From positions 166,928,976 to 166,992,975 of the forward strand of contig BTPG01000007.1 in the NCBI GenBank assembly GCA_036245525.1: a stretch of 64,000 nucleotides of DNA, in the 5' to 3' direction. Numbering within the stretch: position 1 is the first letter of the stretch; each line of letters starts with the position of its first letter. Below, piece by piece: positions 1-10,605 of the stretch. The position numbers were made by a program, and so were the translations under genes. The notes beneath the pieces are model-generated. The model was not told the DNA's origin and made no database searches. It saw only the letters and a list, made by a program, of their open reading frames with translations. This DNA is from Semisulcospira habei. Lineage: Eukaryota > Mollusca > Gastropoda > Semisulcospiridae.

Positions 1-480
1 TCACATCGCTGTTTGAAAAGAAGTGAACGAGACAGAAGTTTTGAAAATGTGTATGTGGTGATCCGCGAATTATTTGTCGCGCAGCGAAATTAAAAATACA
101 GGCAACTGAAAATAAATGTGATGGTATGCGATTTTGGACTTTACAGAGAGATAAAAGGCCCTGGAGGTAGTTCAAGAGAATGTAGCGTACGCAGATATTT
201 TTCATTGGGGGAGCAGGAAGAGGGGTGGGGGTGGGGGTGGGGGTGGGGTGGAGGTTGAGGGAAGTGTGCCGGACATGTTACTTTCTAGCCGGCCATATAT
301 ACGGGGTGGCGGAAGGGTGAAGGTGACAGTCCAGCCTCTGAAAGAAATCAACAACCAGGACCGTAAAAAAAGGGGGAGCGGGGGGGGGGGGGGTGGAGGG
401 AGGGGAAATAATATTCTGGCCTAATTAAAATTTTAAAAAATTCTTTTTGTGTCAAGAAAAAACCTTTGGCTCCGATAATA
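1..480. other. Intergenic, no gene seen
   Basis: No coding sequence is recognisable. The stretch contains G-rich simple sequence around 205-255 and 368-395. A short piece at about 130-146 (GATTTTGGACTTTACAG) resembles half of the Pal-E hairpin. Open frames here run through homopolymer tracts and are not credible genes. Confidence 0.6.
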
Positions 481-497
481 TAGGTTTCCTCAAAAAA

Positions 498-500
<3 letters not shown>

Positions 501-528
<28 letters not shown>

Positions 529-547
529 GGGGGGGGGGGGGGGGGGG
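501..547. repeat. Poly-T then poly-G tract
   Basis: About 28 T followed directly by about 19 G. This is low-complexity sequence whose exact length may be unreliable in the assembly. Confidence 0.9.
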
Positions 548-758
548 TGAGCTCATACATTTCTGGTTTCTGCATATTTTTAATCAAACGCCTGTGCTTC
601 ACAACAGAACAATGAATTCTATAAAAGGACTTCCCCGATATTCCAAAGGCAGACCCGCCCTTAGTCGAAAGGTCACAGATGTTGTCGAGTCTTTATTCAA
701 TGGCAATTTGCAAGCACAAAAGTTGTAAAGCAAAAATTCAAAAAAAAAAACAATCAGC

Positions 759-955
759 TTAACCCCTTCACTGCACACGATCCAAGTGCAAGAGACATAG
801 ATCCTCATGAGCCCCCGCAGTCGCGGGGGCTCATGAGAATCTATGTCTCTTGCTGAGACCAGTTTGTATCCATGTCCTTTGGACGGCCGGGGCTTCTGGT
901 CGTTGAATAAAGACATCTCTCAGACACAGTATGCGACGCGTAGCGTGAAAGGGCC
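759..955. mobile_element. Pal-B palindromic MITE
   Basis: It starts with TTAACCCCTTCACTGC and contains a near-perfect hairpin at about 787-857. The arms read GCAAGAGACATAGATCCTCA and its complement around a GGGGGC stem. In this copy the arms carry GAGACATAG against CTATGTCTC, whereas other copies pair GAGGCATAG with CTATGCCTC, so the stem co-varies. The right side contains CCATGTCCTTTGGACGGC, matching the long flank of other Pal-B copies in reverse order, so this copy is inverted relative to the one at 2997. Confidence 0.75.
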
Positions 956-1067
956 AAGACAGTAAACCTTTGAGAATCTGGGATTAGTTATCAGCCAAAG
1001 TGATGCAGACATTACCTACATACGGGTGTGTACACGACTTTTTCAGTTTCAGAGCTGAATGTCCGCC

Positions 1068-1388
<321 letters not shown>

Positions 1389-1391
<3 letters not shown>

Positions 1392-1600
1392 AGCGACCTG
1401 CTCCAGGGCAGGCGTTCATTGATCAAATTCTCCAATACAACGTGTCTGGCCTCAGCAAAGACCTGCCTACCTTTCTTTTCACAACCCATGTGAGTAAGCA
1501 CAGCACAGGCAACAGAGGTTTTCTACTGCCCCTTGTGCACTTTGGTGGAACTCTCCTGCGTAGAACGAAGATAAAAGGAGATAGAAGAAGATAAAGGAGC
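1389..1600. mobile_element. Repeat L copy (short interspersed element)
   Basis: It begins GCGACCTGCTCCAGGGC and resembles 3826-4058 over CAAAGACCTGCC, a TTTTCACAACCCA region and an AACAGAGGTTT region. The right inverted terminus seen in the second copy is not obvious here. It starts exactly where the Pal-A element ends. Confidence 0.5.
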
Positions 1601-1643
1601 AGACATTAATGTCTGTCCTTTTACGACATTCAGACTTCGTAAT

Positions 1644-2246
1644 TAACCCCTCTCATACTGAGGCTAAACGCGTCAAATTTGTACACTGCCATATGCAAGC
1701 TACATTATTATTATTATTACATGGTATTTATATGGCGCATTTCTCATATTTATAATATAACTCAGTGCGCAGAATGTAGCCGCGAACTGAACCCAACAAG
1801 CACGCTCACGTGAATCACACGCATTCACTCACACACTGTACGTAAACACAGAACATTCACGTGGTGCTAAGGGCAAGCTCAAGCGAGCTACTGACGGTAT
1901 TTGGAAATCGTTTTGTATTTGAAATTTTATTAAGTTGGCTGAAACTGATACCAAAGTGAAGGGGGAGGAAGAGCCGGAGTACCCGGAGAAAGAAAGAAAA
2001 ATCCGACGCCGGAACCCGGAATCGAACCTCGCACCTTTAGCATTGGTGGCAGGCGCCTTAACCACTGCGCCACGGACCGCCCCTTTATAGTACTTACAGA
2101 TAAGGATATAGACCAATGGCTTTAGTTCAAGGGCGGTGCCAGAATAGCTTGGCGCCTAGAGGCGCCAAGCTAATCTGGCACTACCCTTGAACTATTTTAG
2201 TCAAATGTATTTTGCACACTGGTGTATTCCGAATGATAAGGGTTAA
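1644..2246. mobile_element. Pal-A MITE (TTAACCC..CAT type) split by a SINE
   Basis: The left end at 1644 (TTAACCCCTCTCATACTGAG) and right end (GAATGATAAGGGTTAA) match the ends of copies at 10394 and 51935, with the Pal-A hairpin at 2121-2200. The intervening 1702-2083 is a tRNA-headed SINE on the other strand, so the SINE landed in the left half of an existing MITE. Target duplication is not clear. Confidence 0.65.
1702..2083 (-). mobile_element. tRNA-derived SINE (SINE-1)
   Basis: Read on the minus strand the head is GGGCGGTCCGTGGCGCAGTG followed by GTTAAGGCGCCTGCCACC, a typical pol III A box. A B box (GGTTCGATTCC) lies near 2020-2030. The body contains CTCCGGGTACTCCGGCTC and ends GAAATGCGCCATATAAATAC plus an (AAT)n tail. 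The tail matches the 3' end of the LINE at 5527, suggesting that LINE supplies the retrotransposition machinery. A second copy is at 51226. Confidence 0.88.
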
Positions 2247-2249
2247 ACA

Positions 2250-2735
2250 AAAAGTTAAATTTAGTCCTTTTGCAGAGCATTACGAGCGATTGTATTGTAA
2301 GACGTAAGAAACTTTATAAGGGATATCTAATGAACGATTAACCATTTATTGGTCGCTTTCACAATGATTCAAGACGATTATTCAAAACATGTGCTGTCCC
2401 ATTTCTTTGAGATATCCTTGTAGCAGCTAACTTGAGAATAAGGGAAGTTAAAGGTTAATAATACCAACCAAAAAAAAATCATAAAATGCAACGCACAAAT
2501 AAGACAGGTACGTATCACCACCTTACAATCACATACTGCATAACACATAAAACAGGTAAGGCAATTTAAATATCACATCCCGTTACACCACACTACCCAC
2601 ACCACTCAACATTACTATCATTATCATACCATCAAATTATCGTTGTGTTTTTTTTTAGCTTGAATACCTCGTAATTATGTAGAACCAAATTCTAAGTCAT
2701 AGTTTTCTGAGCATGCACAGTATAGTCACAAGAAA
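2250..2735. other. Intergenic, nothing recognised
   Basis: AT-rich unique-looking sequence with no credible open frame, RNA gene or clear repeat. Confidence 0.5.
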
Positions 2736-2842
2736 AATGGGTCTGCCACGAAAGTTCAAGGCTAGTGCCATAATAGCTTGGCGACTTACCAGGCGTCAGG
2801 GTTAATCAGGCACTACCCTTGAACAATCATGGTCGACCCATC
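2736..2842. mobile_element. Degenerate Pal-A hairpin
   Basis: Arms GTTCAAGGCTAGTGCCATAA and CAGGCACTACCCTTGAACAA flank GGTCTGCC/GGTCGACCC outer sequence. The centre has decayed (GGCGACTTACCAGGCGTCAG), so the stem is interrupted. No clear TTAA ends were found. Confidence 0.65.
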
Positions 2843-2996
2843 TCCCGCAGCTGGCGTTGGAAACGAGAGAGTTTCGACACGAACTCAGATGGCAAAACTT
2901 TTAGTAAAAAGAAGCAACTGAAATTGAGTACTTTTTAAAAATTTTTTAATCGTATCCTTTTCACTGTCAACAAAATGAACTGCTCAAAGTGTCATT

Positions 2997-3192
2997 TCAA
3001 CTCCTTCACTGCGACTGGACGCAGATTGTGTTTTTGAAATGAACGTTAAAGATCGCCAGCCGTCAAAGATACAAAGTTGTTTCAGCAAGAGGTATAGATC
3101 CTCATGAGCCCCCGCAACTGCGGGGGCTCATGAGGATCAATACCTCTTGCGGTTGGGTGGTGTTACATTTTTCTCGGCAGTGAAGAGGTTAA
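2997..3192. mobile_element. Pal-B palindromic MITE
   Basis: Left end is CAACTCCTTCACTGCGACTG and right end is TCGGCAGTGAAGAGGTTAA. The hairpin at about 3084-3150 has arms GCAAGAGGTATAGATCCTCA with the complementary TGAGGATCAATACCTCTTGC. The GGTATAG/ATACC pair is a copy-specific arm-arm match. Confidence 0.8.
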
Positions 3193-3590
3193 AGGGCATT
3201 TCAGTTTTTCCCTTCAACAGATTAAAATGTCAAAGAGAGCGTGTTACGTCTCAGCCTACAGACTAGATCGTATACCGTTTTATTACAGCAATTTAAAAGA
3301 CGTTAAAGTTTTTTTTTTCTTTTAACAACGTAAGTGTCAAATAGCGTATCGTGTTTGCATTACCTACACGCATACTCGATCGCCTACGTTATAAAGTAGA
3401 GTATCAATTGATAAGGCGTCTAAGCTTTTCTTTCAACAAACAAAGCTTTAACATATCGTATGTTGTTTATTTAAAGCCCCAGTTTAAAAAAACAACAACT
3501 AAACTGCGTTGAATGTTTTCTTTCAATACATTATGCGCCAAAGAGAGTGCAGGAAGCTGAACATACAAAATCCAGACCAAAAAGGTGACT
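3193..3590. other. Intergenic, nothing recognised
   Basis: No credible coding region. It contains an internal similarity between AGTGTCAAATAGCGTATCGT and later AT-rich text, but no definable element. Confidence 0.4.
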
Positions 3591-3752
3591 GACAAGCGTG
3601 TAAAATGCAGAGAAGAACCCAACGGAGAAAGAAACACGCTTAGAAAAGACAGTTACAACACAATTTATTAATATTTCGGGTAAAGACCCTTTGGAAACAA
3701 GTTCTTTACCTGAAATATTAATAAACTGTGTTGAAACTGTTCTTCTCTAAAA
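3591..3752. mobile_element. Pal-H inverted-repeat element
   Basis: The left part reads AAGCGTGTAAAATGCAGAGA, then AACCCAACGGAGAAAGAAAC and AGACAGTTACAACACAATTT. The inner palindrome pairs ATTAATATTTCGGGTAAAGA with TTCTTTACCTGAAATATTAA. The right outer arm is incomplete (GAAACTGTTCTTCTCTAA). A related element with a complete outer stem but no inner insert is at 43850-43975. Confidence 0.7.
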
Positions 3753-3825
3753 CTTACAAGCATACTGGATCGTATACTGTTTTGTGTAAAGTACAGCATC
3801 AGTTTTAACTGCGTTTGTTTCTTCA

Positions 3826-4058
3826 CACGGACCTGCTCCAGGGCGGTCCTTGATTGCTACAATTCGCCGGTACAAAAGATCCTCAACGTTGTCTTGCCTG
3901 AACTAAGACTTTTTCTACCGCTACTTTTCACAATCCAGTCCAAGACACAACTAACGGAGGTTTCTTTCTTTCTTTCAGTCCTTTCTGTGTAGCGTTATTG
4001 TAAGATGAAGGATCTATTGCAACCTATTTGCTTTTTTTTCTGCCCGGAGCAGGTCGCA
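3826..4058. mobile_element. Repeat L element with terminal inverted repeats
   Basis: The left end GGACCTGCTCCAGGGC is mirrored by the right end GCCCGGAGCAGGTCGC, giving about 16-bp imperfect inverted termini around a 200-bp interior without a long palindrome. Related sequence is at 1389-1600. A short fragment occurs near 59886 (GGACCTGCTCCAGGCA). Confidence 0.6.
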
Positions 4059-4304
4059 TTAAATAAATTGTCATAAAGTGTACCATGTTTAGACTTAGCA
4101 GCATCAATGCCTGAAACTGATTTTCAGTAGCATAAAATAAAGCGTTAAGTCTAAAAGCATTATAAAGAAAATAAACTTGAACACTTCTGAAGATATAAAA
4201 AGACAACCTTTGGTCATAAGTAAGAGTGACATTACAAGGACACATTTTAAACGAAACAATAACAACAGCAAAAATAATAATGAAAACACGCTGGATTTGG
4301 GGGG

Positions 4305-4410
4305 TTAACACATTCGAGGCAAGACGAGCCGCCATCCGGATCCGGGGCATTAATGCCGCGAATCCGGATGCAGCACGTATTGAATATGTTAACACATTCA
4401 AGGCGTTCCA
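4305..4410. mobile_element. Pal-G palindromic MITE, degenerate
   Basis: TTAACACATTCGAGGC at the left and ATTGAATATGTTAA at the right enclose CATCCGGATCCGGGGCATTA and ATGCCGCGAATCCGGATGC. It is a decayed relative of the perfect copy at 38459-38536. Confidence 0.6.
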
Positions 4411-5027
4411 AAGTTGACACGCTTGGTGGTCACCTTTTTCGTGTGGGTTTCAAAGTCTACATTACGATATACAGCGAATTACTATCGTTGCACCACAGAG
4501 GTTGGTAAACAGGCAGATAAATTTGTTTCTCTCAATAAACAAAGTGACTTACCGATTTCCTGACTCCATTTTTCTAGACAAATTTCTCTTTGATAGAACA
4601 CAAGTTCTGACTAACAACAGCTGCCGCAATGAATACGTCCAATACTCTACATCCGCGAACATCCTGAGCAAACGTTACACCTAGACATGTGTTGGTAAAA
4701 TGAGCATTATTATTACTATGTCTGGCACATAAAATGTTGACTTTGGAACAGGGACTAATGCATCTAATTAGTGATGATTTATGACCGTATGTGATATGAT
4801 ATGTAATGACACGTTACTCGCTGCACTGCATCGCGCTAAGACACTAAACAGAGGTTATATTATTCAGAATACTCACAACTTTTCATTTTCATAACTTTTA
4901 ACTGTAACTTATAGTTTATGATTTACAACATTTGAGACATGGAATTATCTGCGCGCTGTATGATTCTATACGATTTCGAATAATCACAAGCAGATTATAC
5001 TGCCAATAAATAGAAACGAGTTTTATC
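4411..5027. other. Intergenic, nothing recognised
   Basis: No gene, RNA or repeat could be supported. The short open frames here lack any recognisable motif. Confidence 0.45.
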
Positions 5028-5096
5028 TGCAAGAGACATAGATTCTCATGAAACCCTGTAGCTACAGAGGCTGGTTAGGGTCTATGTCTCTTGCAG
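5028..5096. mobile_element. Pal-B hairpin core, isolated
   Basis: TGCAAGAGACATAGATTCTC and GGTCTATGTCTCTTGCAGA form the stem. The GC-rich centre has diverged (CCCTGTAGCTACAGAGG) yet keeps its own small palindrome. The usual TTAA ends are not visible. Confidence 0.65.
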
Positions 5097-5526
5097 ACAA
5101 GAATTACCCCCCTTTGCGGCTTACTACTCTCAAACATACTTACTGATGTGTCCTTATTCGGCGGAAGTTTTGGAGGATTTCGACAACGACTGTTCAAAAT
5201 CGGTCATCCTTTTCTCGGTTAAAGTACAAGGCTAAAGTTCTAGACTTGGTCAAAAGTCATGCCATATAAAACCATCCTTAGATACCTGTTGTTGGAATCA
5301 ACGATACCCACAATCAGTAACGTCTCAGGCAAAGCTACAACATGCGCAGTTGTCACAAACCATAGCAGAAATTATCTTAGGTCATTGTGATGTGTTCAAA
5401 GTCCATGACATTGAGACCTTGGACAGATGAAAAGGGGGAGGGTGGGGGCGGGAGGAGGGGGGGGGGAGGGAATCACTGAATGGATGGATGGATGGACAGG
5501 TAGTGAGTTTGGATATGTATGGTTGG
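5097..5526. other. Intergenic with G-rich and GGAT repeats
   Basis: No gene seen. A G-rich tract lies near 5430-5470, with GGAT-type simple repeat near 5482-5500, next to the 3' tail of the LINE that follows. Confidence 0.6.
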
Positions 5527-6716
5527 ATAGACAGACGGACAATACTAATAATAATAATTACGGTATTTATAATGCGCTTATCTTATAATAATTATAACTC
5601 TAAGCGCGCACTCACAACTCGTACACGCATGCGCACGCTTTAGACAATGACTCACGTACCACAAATAGTGAAAATACATTACGACGGTCAGCCTAGGGTG
5701 GGGAGTGTGGTGATGTAGTGCTAGAACTGTTGAAAGAGGTGAGTTTTGTGGGCGGACTGGAAGGAGGAGAGAGTGTTTCTGACAGAGAGAGAGTGGGAGA
5801 GTGTTCCAGGTGGATGGGGCGTATACTGAGAGGGAGCGGGGGCCGAAAGTGCTGAGTTTGGTGCGGGGGATGAGGAGGCGGAGAGGGTCGGAGGCGGAGC
5901 GGAGGGAGCGGGAAGGAGTGTAGGGGTGAAGTAAGTTGGAGAGATAGGTAGGAGCGTAGTTTTTCAGGGATTTGTAGCAGAGAGACAGAATCTTGTATTG
6001 GATGCGTTGGGGGGTGGGGAGCCAGTGAAGGAGCTTGAGCAGGGGAGTGATGTGGTCGGATTTTTTCTTTCTGAGGACGAGGCGGGCAGCATTGTTCTGG
6101 ACGCGCTGGAGAGTGAGAGTGGTGGAGTGAGGAAGGCCGGAAAGGAGAGAGTTGCAGTAGTCGATGCGAGATATGATGAGAGAGACAGTGAGTTTGGCGG
6201 CAGCTTCGGTAGTGAGGTATTTTCTGATCTGACTGATGCGGCGGAGGTGGAAATAACATGCCTGGGCCTTGGCGGAGACGAAGCTGGTCATGGAAAGAGA
6301 GGAATCGAGGATAATGCCAAGGTTCTTGACCGAGTCAGAGAGGGGAGATGGGGGTGCTGTCGAGTTGAAGGTGGAGAGAAGGAGGGAGCTGGGAAAGTTT
6401 CTGGCGAGTGCCTACCAGCATGGCTTCCGTTTTGTCGTCGTTCAGTTTGAGCTTGTTTGCTGTCATCCAGTTTTTCACGTCTTCATAGCAGTCAGCGAGT
6501 CAGTAGTGTCTGAGTGTTGTCGAGTTTGTCTTTGTCTAGTAGTTGTGAGTCGTCAGCGTAGAGGTGGTGGTGTATGTGGTGAGACTGGATGATGTTGGAC
6601 AGGGGAGAGGTGTAGAGTGTGAAAAGGACCGGGCCCAGGACGGACCCCTGTGGAACGCCGCAGGAGAGCTTGACTGGGTTGGAGGAGACGCCGTCGATGA
6701 TGACGGACTGCAACGG
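5527..6716 (-). pseudogene. 5'-truncated LINE, reverse transcriptase C-terminal half
   Basis: On the minus strand the 5' part encodes GVPQGSVLGPVLFTLYTSPL and then HLYADDSQL, the reverse-transcriptase motifs with the YADD catalytic site. After one or more frame shifts it continues as a C-terminal region with SRIDYCNSLLSGLP, NNAARLV and LLHWLPTPQRIQYKI. That combination is typical of CR1/L2-like LINEs; the clade is my recall, not a search result. The endonuclease and upstream RT are missing, so it is a dead 5'-truncated copy. The 3' end is GATAAGCGCATTATAAATAC followed by an (ATT)n tail, nearly the same tail as SINE-1. Confidence 0.88.
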
Positions 6717-6806
6717 ATGGACGGGACGTGTGCATGGGTGGACGGATAGGTTGACAGGTGGGTCGGTAGGTTAAGTGACAATGGGTGGATGGGTATGTCG
6801 ACGTAT

Positions 6807-7177
6807 ATTGATTGATTGATTGATTGTACATTGCTTAACGTCCTGACAGCAACAAGGCTTTCTCAGGACGTGCCTGCACTGCTTGTGAAAAAAACAAAAC
6901 AACTAAACAGAACATTGAATGTATGTCGCCAGCCGGTCAAATACGTTAAATAAACCTAACACATGGGGCCTAAATAAAGCTAAGACCATTTAGCAACACA
7001 CATCCAATATCAAGAGCTACAGGCAGTGCAGACAGTAGGGAGAGTTTAAAAAAGGAAAATACAGGTGAATGGACCAAGGGTAGACAGAATAGAGAGGAAA
7101 ACCCACCCTGTGGGGCTGACGAGGGTGACCCTGGGAACTAAAAAGTAGTTAACCCCACCCAAGTCCCCCAGGGCAGA
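6807..7177 (-). mobile_element. SINE-2 copy with 12-bp target duplication
   Basis: On the minus strand it runs from CTGCCCTGGGGGACTTGG to a tail of CAAT repeats. It is flanked by TATGTCGACGTA at 6794 and TATGTCGACATA at 7178, a 12-bp duplication with one mismatch. It is slightly 5'-truncated compared with the other copies (9004, 57762, 61612). Body landmarks are CAGCCCCACAGGGTGGGT, TCTTGATATTGGATGTGTG and GACCGGCTGGCGACATACAT. Confidence 0.85.
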
Positions 7178-7189
7178 TATGTCGACATA

Positions 7190-7375
7190 GAGGGAGGGAG
7201 GGTATAGATGAGGGTAGGTGGGTGAACAGACGGACGGACAGATGGATGGAAGGAGGAACGGATGGACGGGCAGATGGATAGATGGACGCAAGCACATACA
7301 TACGGACGGATGGATAGACACTAGAACATGATCGCTGAAAGGCTGAATAACCAAATGGGCGTGTGGGCGGATGGA
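7190..7375. repeat. Degenerate GGAC/GGAT simple repeat
   Basis: Imperfect GGACGGAC and GATGGATG type units. The same sort of sequence flanks the left side of the SINE-2 copy (about 6712-6793), so the SINE landed inside a simple-repeat tract. Confidence 0.75.
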
Positions 7376-7463
7376 CGACAGTTAAATTTTTAATTGAAAA
7401 AAAAAAACCACGTCCAAAACAGTTGCTTAGAAATTTGGTTGGAGAGATTTCGAGGCCATACAC

Positions 7464-7542
7464 ATAATTCAAGGGTAGTACCAGATGAGCTTGGCGCCTG
7501 AAGGCGCCAAGCTCATTTGGCACTACCCTTGAATTTAAATTA
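7464..7542. mobile_element. Pal-A hairpin core
   Basis: Arms ATAATTCAAGGGTAGTACCA and CACTACCCTTGAATTTAAAT meet at GGCGCCTGAAGGCGCC. Both arms share the rare GATGAGC/GCTCAT variant. No TTAA ends adjoin it. Confidence 0.75.
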
Positions 7543-7766
7543 TGTTCTAAGTATCTAGTAAACCGCCGTTATTACGCAAACACATTAGTTCACCACACAC
7601 TAAAAGCTTTATTGCTTGGACAATAATCACACGACCACCCAGGGACACACCTTCAGCGTCCAAACACATATAAATTTATTCATAGACATTTTAATGTAAT
7701 GATATTTCATAGATATCAAACTGAACGGCGCATGCATCATGGCCAACTCGACAGATTAACTGTGAA

Positions 7767-7914
7767 CCCTTTCGCTGTCGGTAGCGCCTTTTGTCGTTTC
7801 TATTCCTGCAGGTATCCCCATGCGCACAAGATTATAGGGCCGACGTTGGCCCGAGAGCCCTGTGCGCACTAGGATTGTCGCGACAAAACCTCTACCAACA
7901 GCCACAGGGTTAAT
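7767..7914. mobile_element. Pal-C MITE with a Pal-D-like insert
   Basis: Ends GAACCCTTTCGCTGTCGG and CAACAGCCACAGGGTTAA. Instead of the short loop of other Pal-C copies the centre holds a GCGCACA...TGTGCGC palindrome with GGGCCGACGTTGGCCC. This may be a nested Pal-D-type element. Confidence 0.65.
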
Positions 7915-8880
7915 GCGAAAAGATTAGTCATAGAAATCCGCCCAATAATTGCAAGAAACTATGGTTAACTTCTAATTTATGCTATAAAACTAAAAGCCTT
8001 TTCGCGATAACATTTATCTATTATATTACATGAGGCGTCCACGACAGAAAAAAATAAATGCGCACTGTCTGTAAATTTGGACTTTACCGCTTCAACTGCA
8101 AGGCCAAAAACCATAGACCAGTTTACTTATGTCTGCATAATCGCACATTTTATTGTTTGACAAGTACGCGAGTTTTATGCTTATTATGAAAGACATCCTT
8201 AGCCGTTTTTGATTTGGCAAAAGTCATTAATATGTCCATTTTTGAGAAAAGCGGCATTTCCATGATTCTACAAAGAAAATCTCGCTTTTCATACTAACCT
8301 TTGCCACTGAACTAACAAAAAACAGATATGATATTTGTAAAGTGCAACGGGCGCTAATTTGATAACCTTTGTAACATTCAAGGTATGAATTGCTTCCCTT
8401 CAATCTACAATATCCAGTAGTATTTTACACGGCTCTGACGAAGGAATTCTGCTGAATTTGGCGACATTGTGGCCACATACCTACACGACGGGTTAATTAA
8501 AAGTAGCCGGGGCACATACGCAATCTTCTCGCGCTGCCAGATGATCGTGGGAATCTCTAGCTAAGAAATGTGGAAAAAAAAAAAGAAGAAGAAGAAGAGG
8601 AAGAAAAGAGAAATGAGTCTATTTCACGAGACACATGATCTTCGGCACACTAACTGTCTCCCTCGACTGCTGTACTCCTGCGAATTAAGCGAGACGACCA
8701 ATGTGGAGCTTCGGCTGCCGATTTCGTACAAAGCAGCGCAACCCACCAATTCATATTAAGGTGCATGGTTAGCAGAGTTGCTTCTCTTTGTCTTGTAATG
8801 CATGTGCTGTGGCCACACAGTGATTTCGAACAAAAGTTTGAGCCGGGGAAGTTTGAGGTATCTTGGCACAATTGTAATTG
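7915..8880. other. Intergenic with decayed hairpin remnants
   Basis: No gene seen. A degenerate Pal-E-like piece lies near 8075-8125 (TTTGGACTTTACCGC...ACCATAGACCAG). A Pal-F-like pair lies at about 8253-8300 (GAGAAAAGCGGCATTT and AAATCTCGCTTTTCA). The AAG-rich stretch near 8575-8610 is simple repeat. Confidence 0.5.
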
Positions 8881-8949
8881 TGTGCTAGTCCATGATTTTG
8901 GACATTACGGCTTCCAGCCGTAAGGTCCAAAATCAAAGACCAGAACACA
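8881..8949. mobile_element. Pal-E hairpin
   Basis: Arms TGTGCTAGTCCATGATTTTG and complementary AAAATCAAAGACCAGAACAC enclose ACGGCTTCCAGCCGT. Other copies are at 23565-23635 and 44809-44878, with a half copy near 25255. No TTAA ends are visible, so this family may transpose differently from Pal-A. Confidence 0.8.
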
Positions 8950-8982
8950 GCTATGTTTATCATGCATTACTTGTACTGTCTG

Positions 8983-9597
8983 TTAACTCATTCTACCCCA
9001 GACCCTACCCGGGTCTGCCCTGGGGGACTTGGGTGGGGTTAACTACTTTTTAGTTCCCAGGGTCACCCTGGTCAGCCCCACAGGGTGGGTTTTTCTCTCT
9101 ATTCTGGGGCATGTGTTTCTGTCTACCCGAGGTCCATTCACCTGTATTTGCCTTTTTAAAACTCTCCCTACTGTCTGCACTGCCTGTAGCTCTTGATATT
9201 GGATGTGTGTTGCTAAATGGTCTTAGCTTTATTTAGCCCCATGTGTTAGGTTTATTTAATGTATTTGACCGGCTGGCGACATACATTCAATGTTCTGTTT
9301 ATTTTTTTTTTTTTTTTCACAAGCAGTGCAGGCACGTCCTGAGAAAGCCTTGTTGCTGTCGGGACGTTAAGCAATGTACAATCAATCAATCATTCTACCC
9401 CAGACACACACAGCAAGATAAGGATCGACCATGATAGTTCAAGGGTGATGCCAGAATAGCTTGGCGCCTATGGGCGCCAAGCTATTCTGGCATCACCCTT
9501 GAACTATCATGGTCGATCTGTGTCCTGCACTGTAATGCAGTCTTCAGAGGACAACGGCAAAATTTGGGGATTTCGGTGTTGGGGTAGAATGAGTTAA
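8983..9597. mobile_element. Pal-A MITE (TTAACTC..TACCCC type) interrupted by SINE-2
   Basis: The left end TTAACTCATTCTACCCC and right end GGGGTAGAATGAGTTAA are inverted repeats. The hairpin at about 9421-9518 has identical arms (CAAGGGTGATGCCAGAATAG and complement). The left end is split by a SINE-2 copy, whose 15-bp duplication CATTCTACCCCAGAC repeats MITE sequence on both sides. This proves the MITE was there first. Confidence 0.9.
9004..9390 (+). mobile_element. SINE-2 copy with perfect 15-bp target duplication
   Basis: A 387-bp element running from CCTACCCGGGTCTGCCCTGG to a (ATCA)n tail, flanked by identical CATTCTACCCCAGAC at 8989-9003 and 9391-9405. An internal poly-T run (9302-9317) precedes CACAAGCAGTGCAGGCACGT. 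A variable direct duplication plus a tetranucleotide 3' tail fits LINE-driven retrotransposition. No clear tRNA, 7SL or 5S head was recognised. Confidence 0.92.
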
Positions 9598-9636
9598 TGA
9601 ACTCACTAATGACACCGCCCATCCCGGCGCCCGTAA

Positions 9637-9837
9637 CCCTTTTAGCCCTAAGGTTCCATTTCTCAAATTTTGTAGCGTTGCCTAACGACTATGTAGCAGT
9701 TGCAGGAAATGGCGTGACCATGATAATGATTCAATGGTAGTGCCAGATTAGCTTGGCTAATCTGGCAGTGACACTACCCTTGGAATTATCATGGTCAAGC
9801 CATTTCCTGCTGTAGGGATCCGGGGCTAAAAGGGTTA
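9637..9837. mobile_element. Pal-A MITE (TTTTAGCCC type), shortened stem
   Basis: Ends CCTTTTAGCCCTAAGGTTCC and GGGGCTAAAAGGGTTAA. The hairpin arms are preserved outside (GCGTGACCATGATAAT against ATTATCATGGTCAAGCC), but the central GGCGCC is lost, leaving TTGGCTAATC. Confidence 0.8.
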
Positions 9838-10393
9838 ATACAGTTATTCGTTCGGTCATTTCACGCCTCCCACATTCATTTTTAATACAGTTATACTCGG
9901 TTTCCTAATTGTACCTTAAAGTTTTCTCCTTTCTTTCTCTGCTTCTTTCACTCCTTTTTCGCCTCACCAATTCATTCGTACAAGTATCCGTCCATTCGTT
10001 CACATGTTTATACCCTGGTGCAGTTTTCACATCACAAAAGGAGGCCCACTACCGCCGTAACTGTTCAAAGATACACTTGTGTAACAGATGGTTACGAAAT
10101 GCTACACACAGGTCTGGTTACGGTTCATTTATACACAGACGAATCCAGTTCAGCACACCGTCAAGTAACCATACAGTCACTCCACTCCGTTCTATAAATA
10201 CGACGCTATCAGTACGAGAAACAGCTAAAAATAGACCGACACGCTAACGGCTGCGCAGAATAAATAAGTGCGATTACGTTTGTGCTTTTGCCGCGTGTCC
10301 CAACTGCTGTTAAAGTTTATTATGTGTGTCGACGTGGCATAACAAACACAAATGGTGCTGAAATGTGTCGTCAGATTTATGCATAATGGTACT
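9838..10393. other. Intergenic, nothing recognised
   Basis: No feature could be supported; the 112-codon open frame here has no recognisable motif. Confidence 0.45.
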
Positions 10394-10605
10394 TTAACCC
10401 ACTACATCCTGGGGCTGAATTTTAAAAATCTGCTTATTGTCGTATGAAGGATCTATTACAGACTAGGATGTAGATCCACCATTTTAGTTTAAGGGAGGGG
10501 CCAGAATAGCTAGGCGCCTCCAGCGCCAAGCTATTCTGGCACCACCATCGAACTAGCATAGTCATATTTATTTCAAGCAATTGTGTATCAGGATGAAAAG
10601 GGTTG
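10394..10605. mobile_element. Pal-A MITE (CACTACATCCTG type)
   Basis: It runs from TTTAACCCACTACATCCTGG to CAGGATGAAAAGGGTTGA, with hairpin AGGGAGGGGCCAGAATAG paired to CTATTCTGGCACCACCAT. The ends differ from the CATTCAGCCC type, but the hairpin core is the same. Related copies are at 1644, 51935 and 52491. Confidence 0.8.

Noticed and set aside
2018..2083. tRNA gene on the minus strand
   Set aside because: Continuous with a SINE body and LINE-like tail; it is the SINE head.
5998..6592. Plus-strand open frames of 150 and 107 codons
   Set aside because: Antisense shadows of the minus-strand LINE reverse transcriptase.
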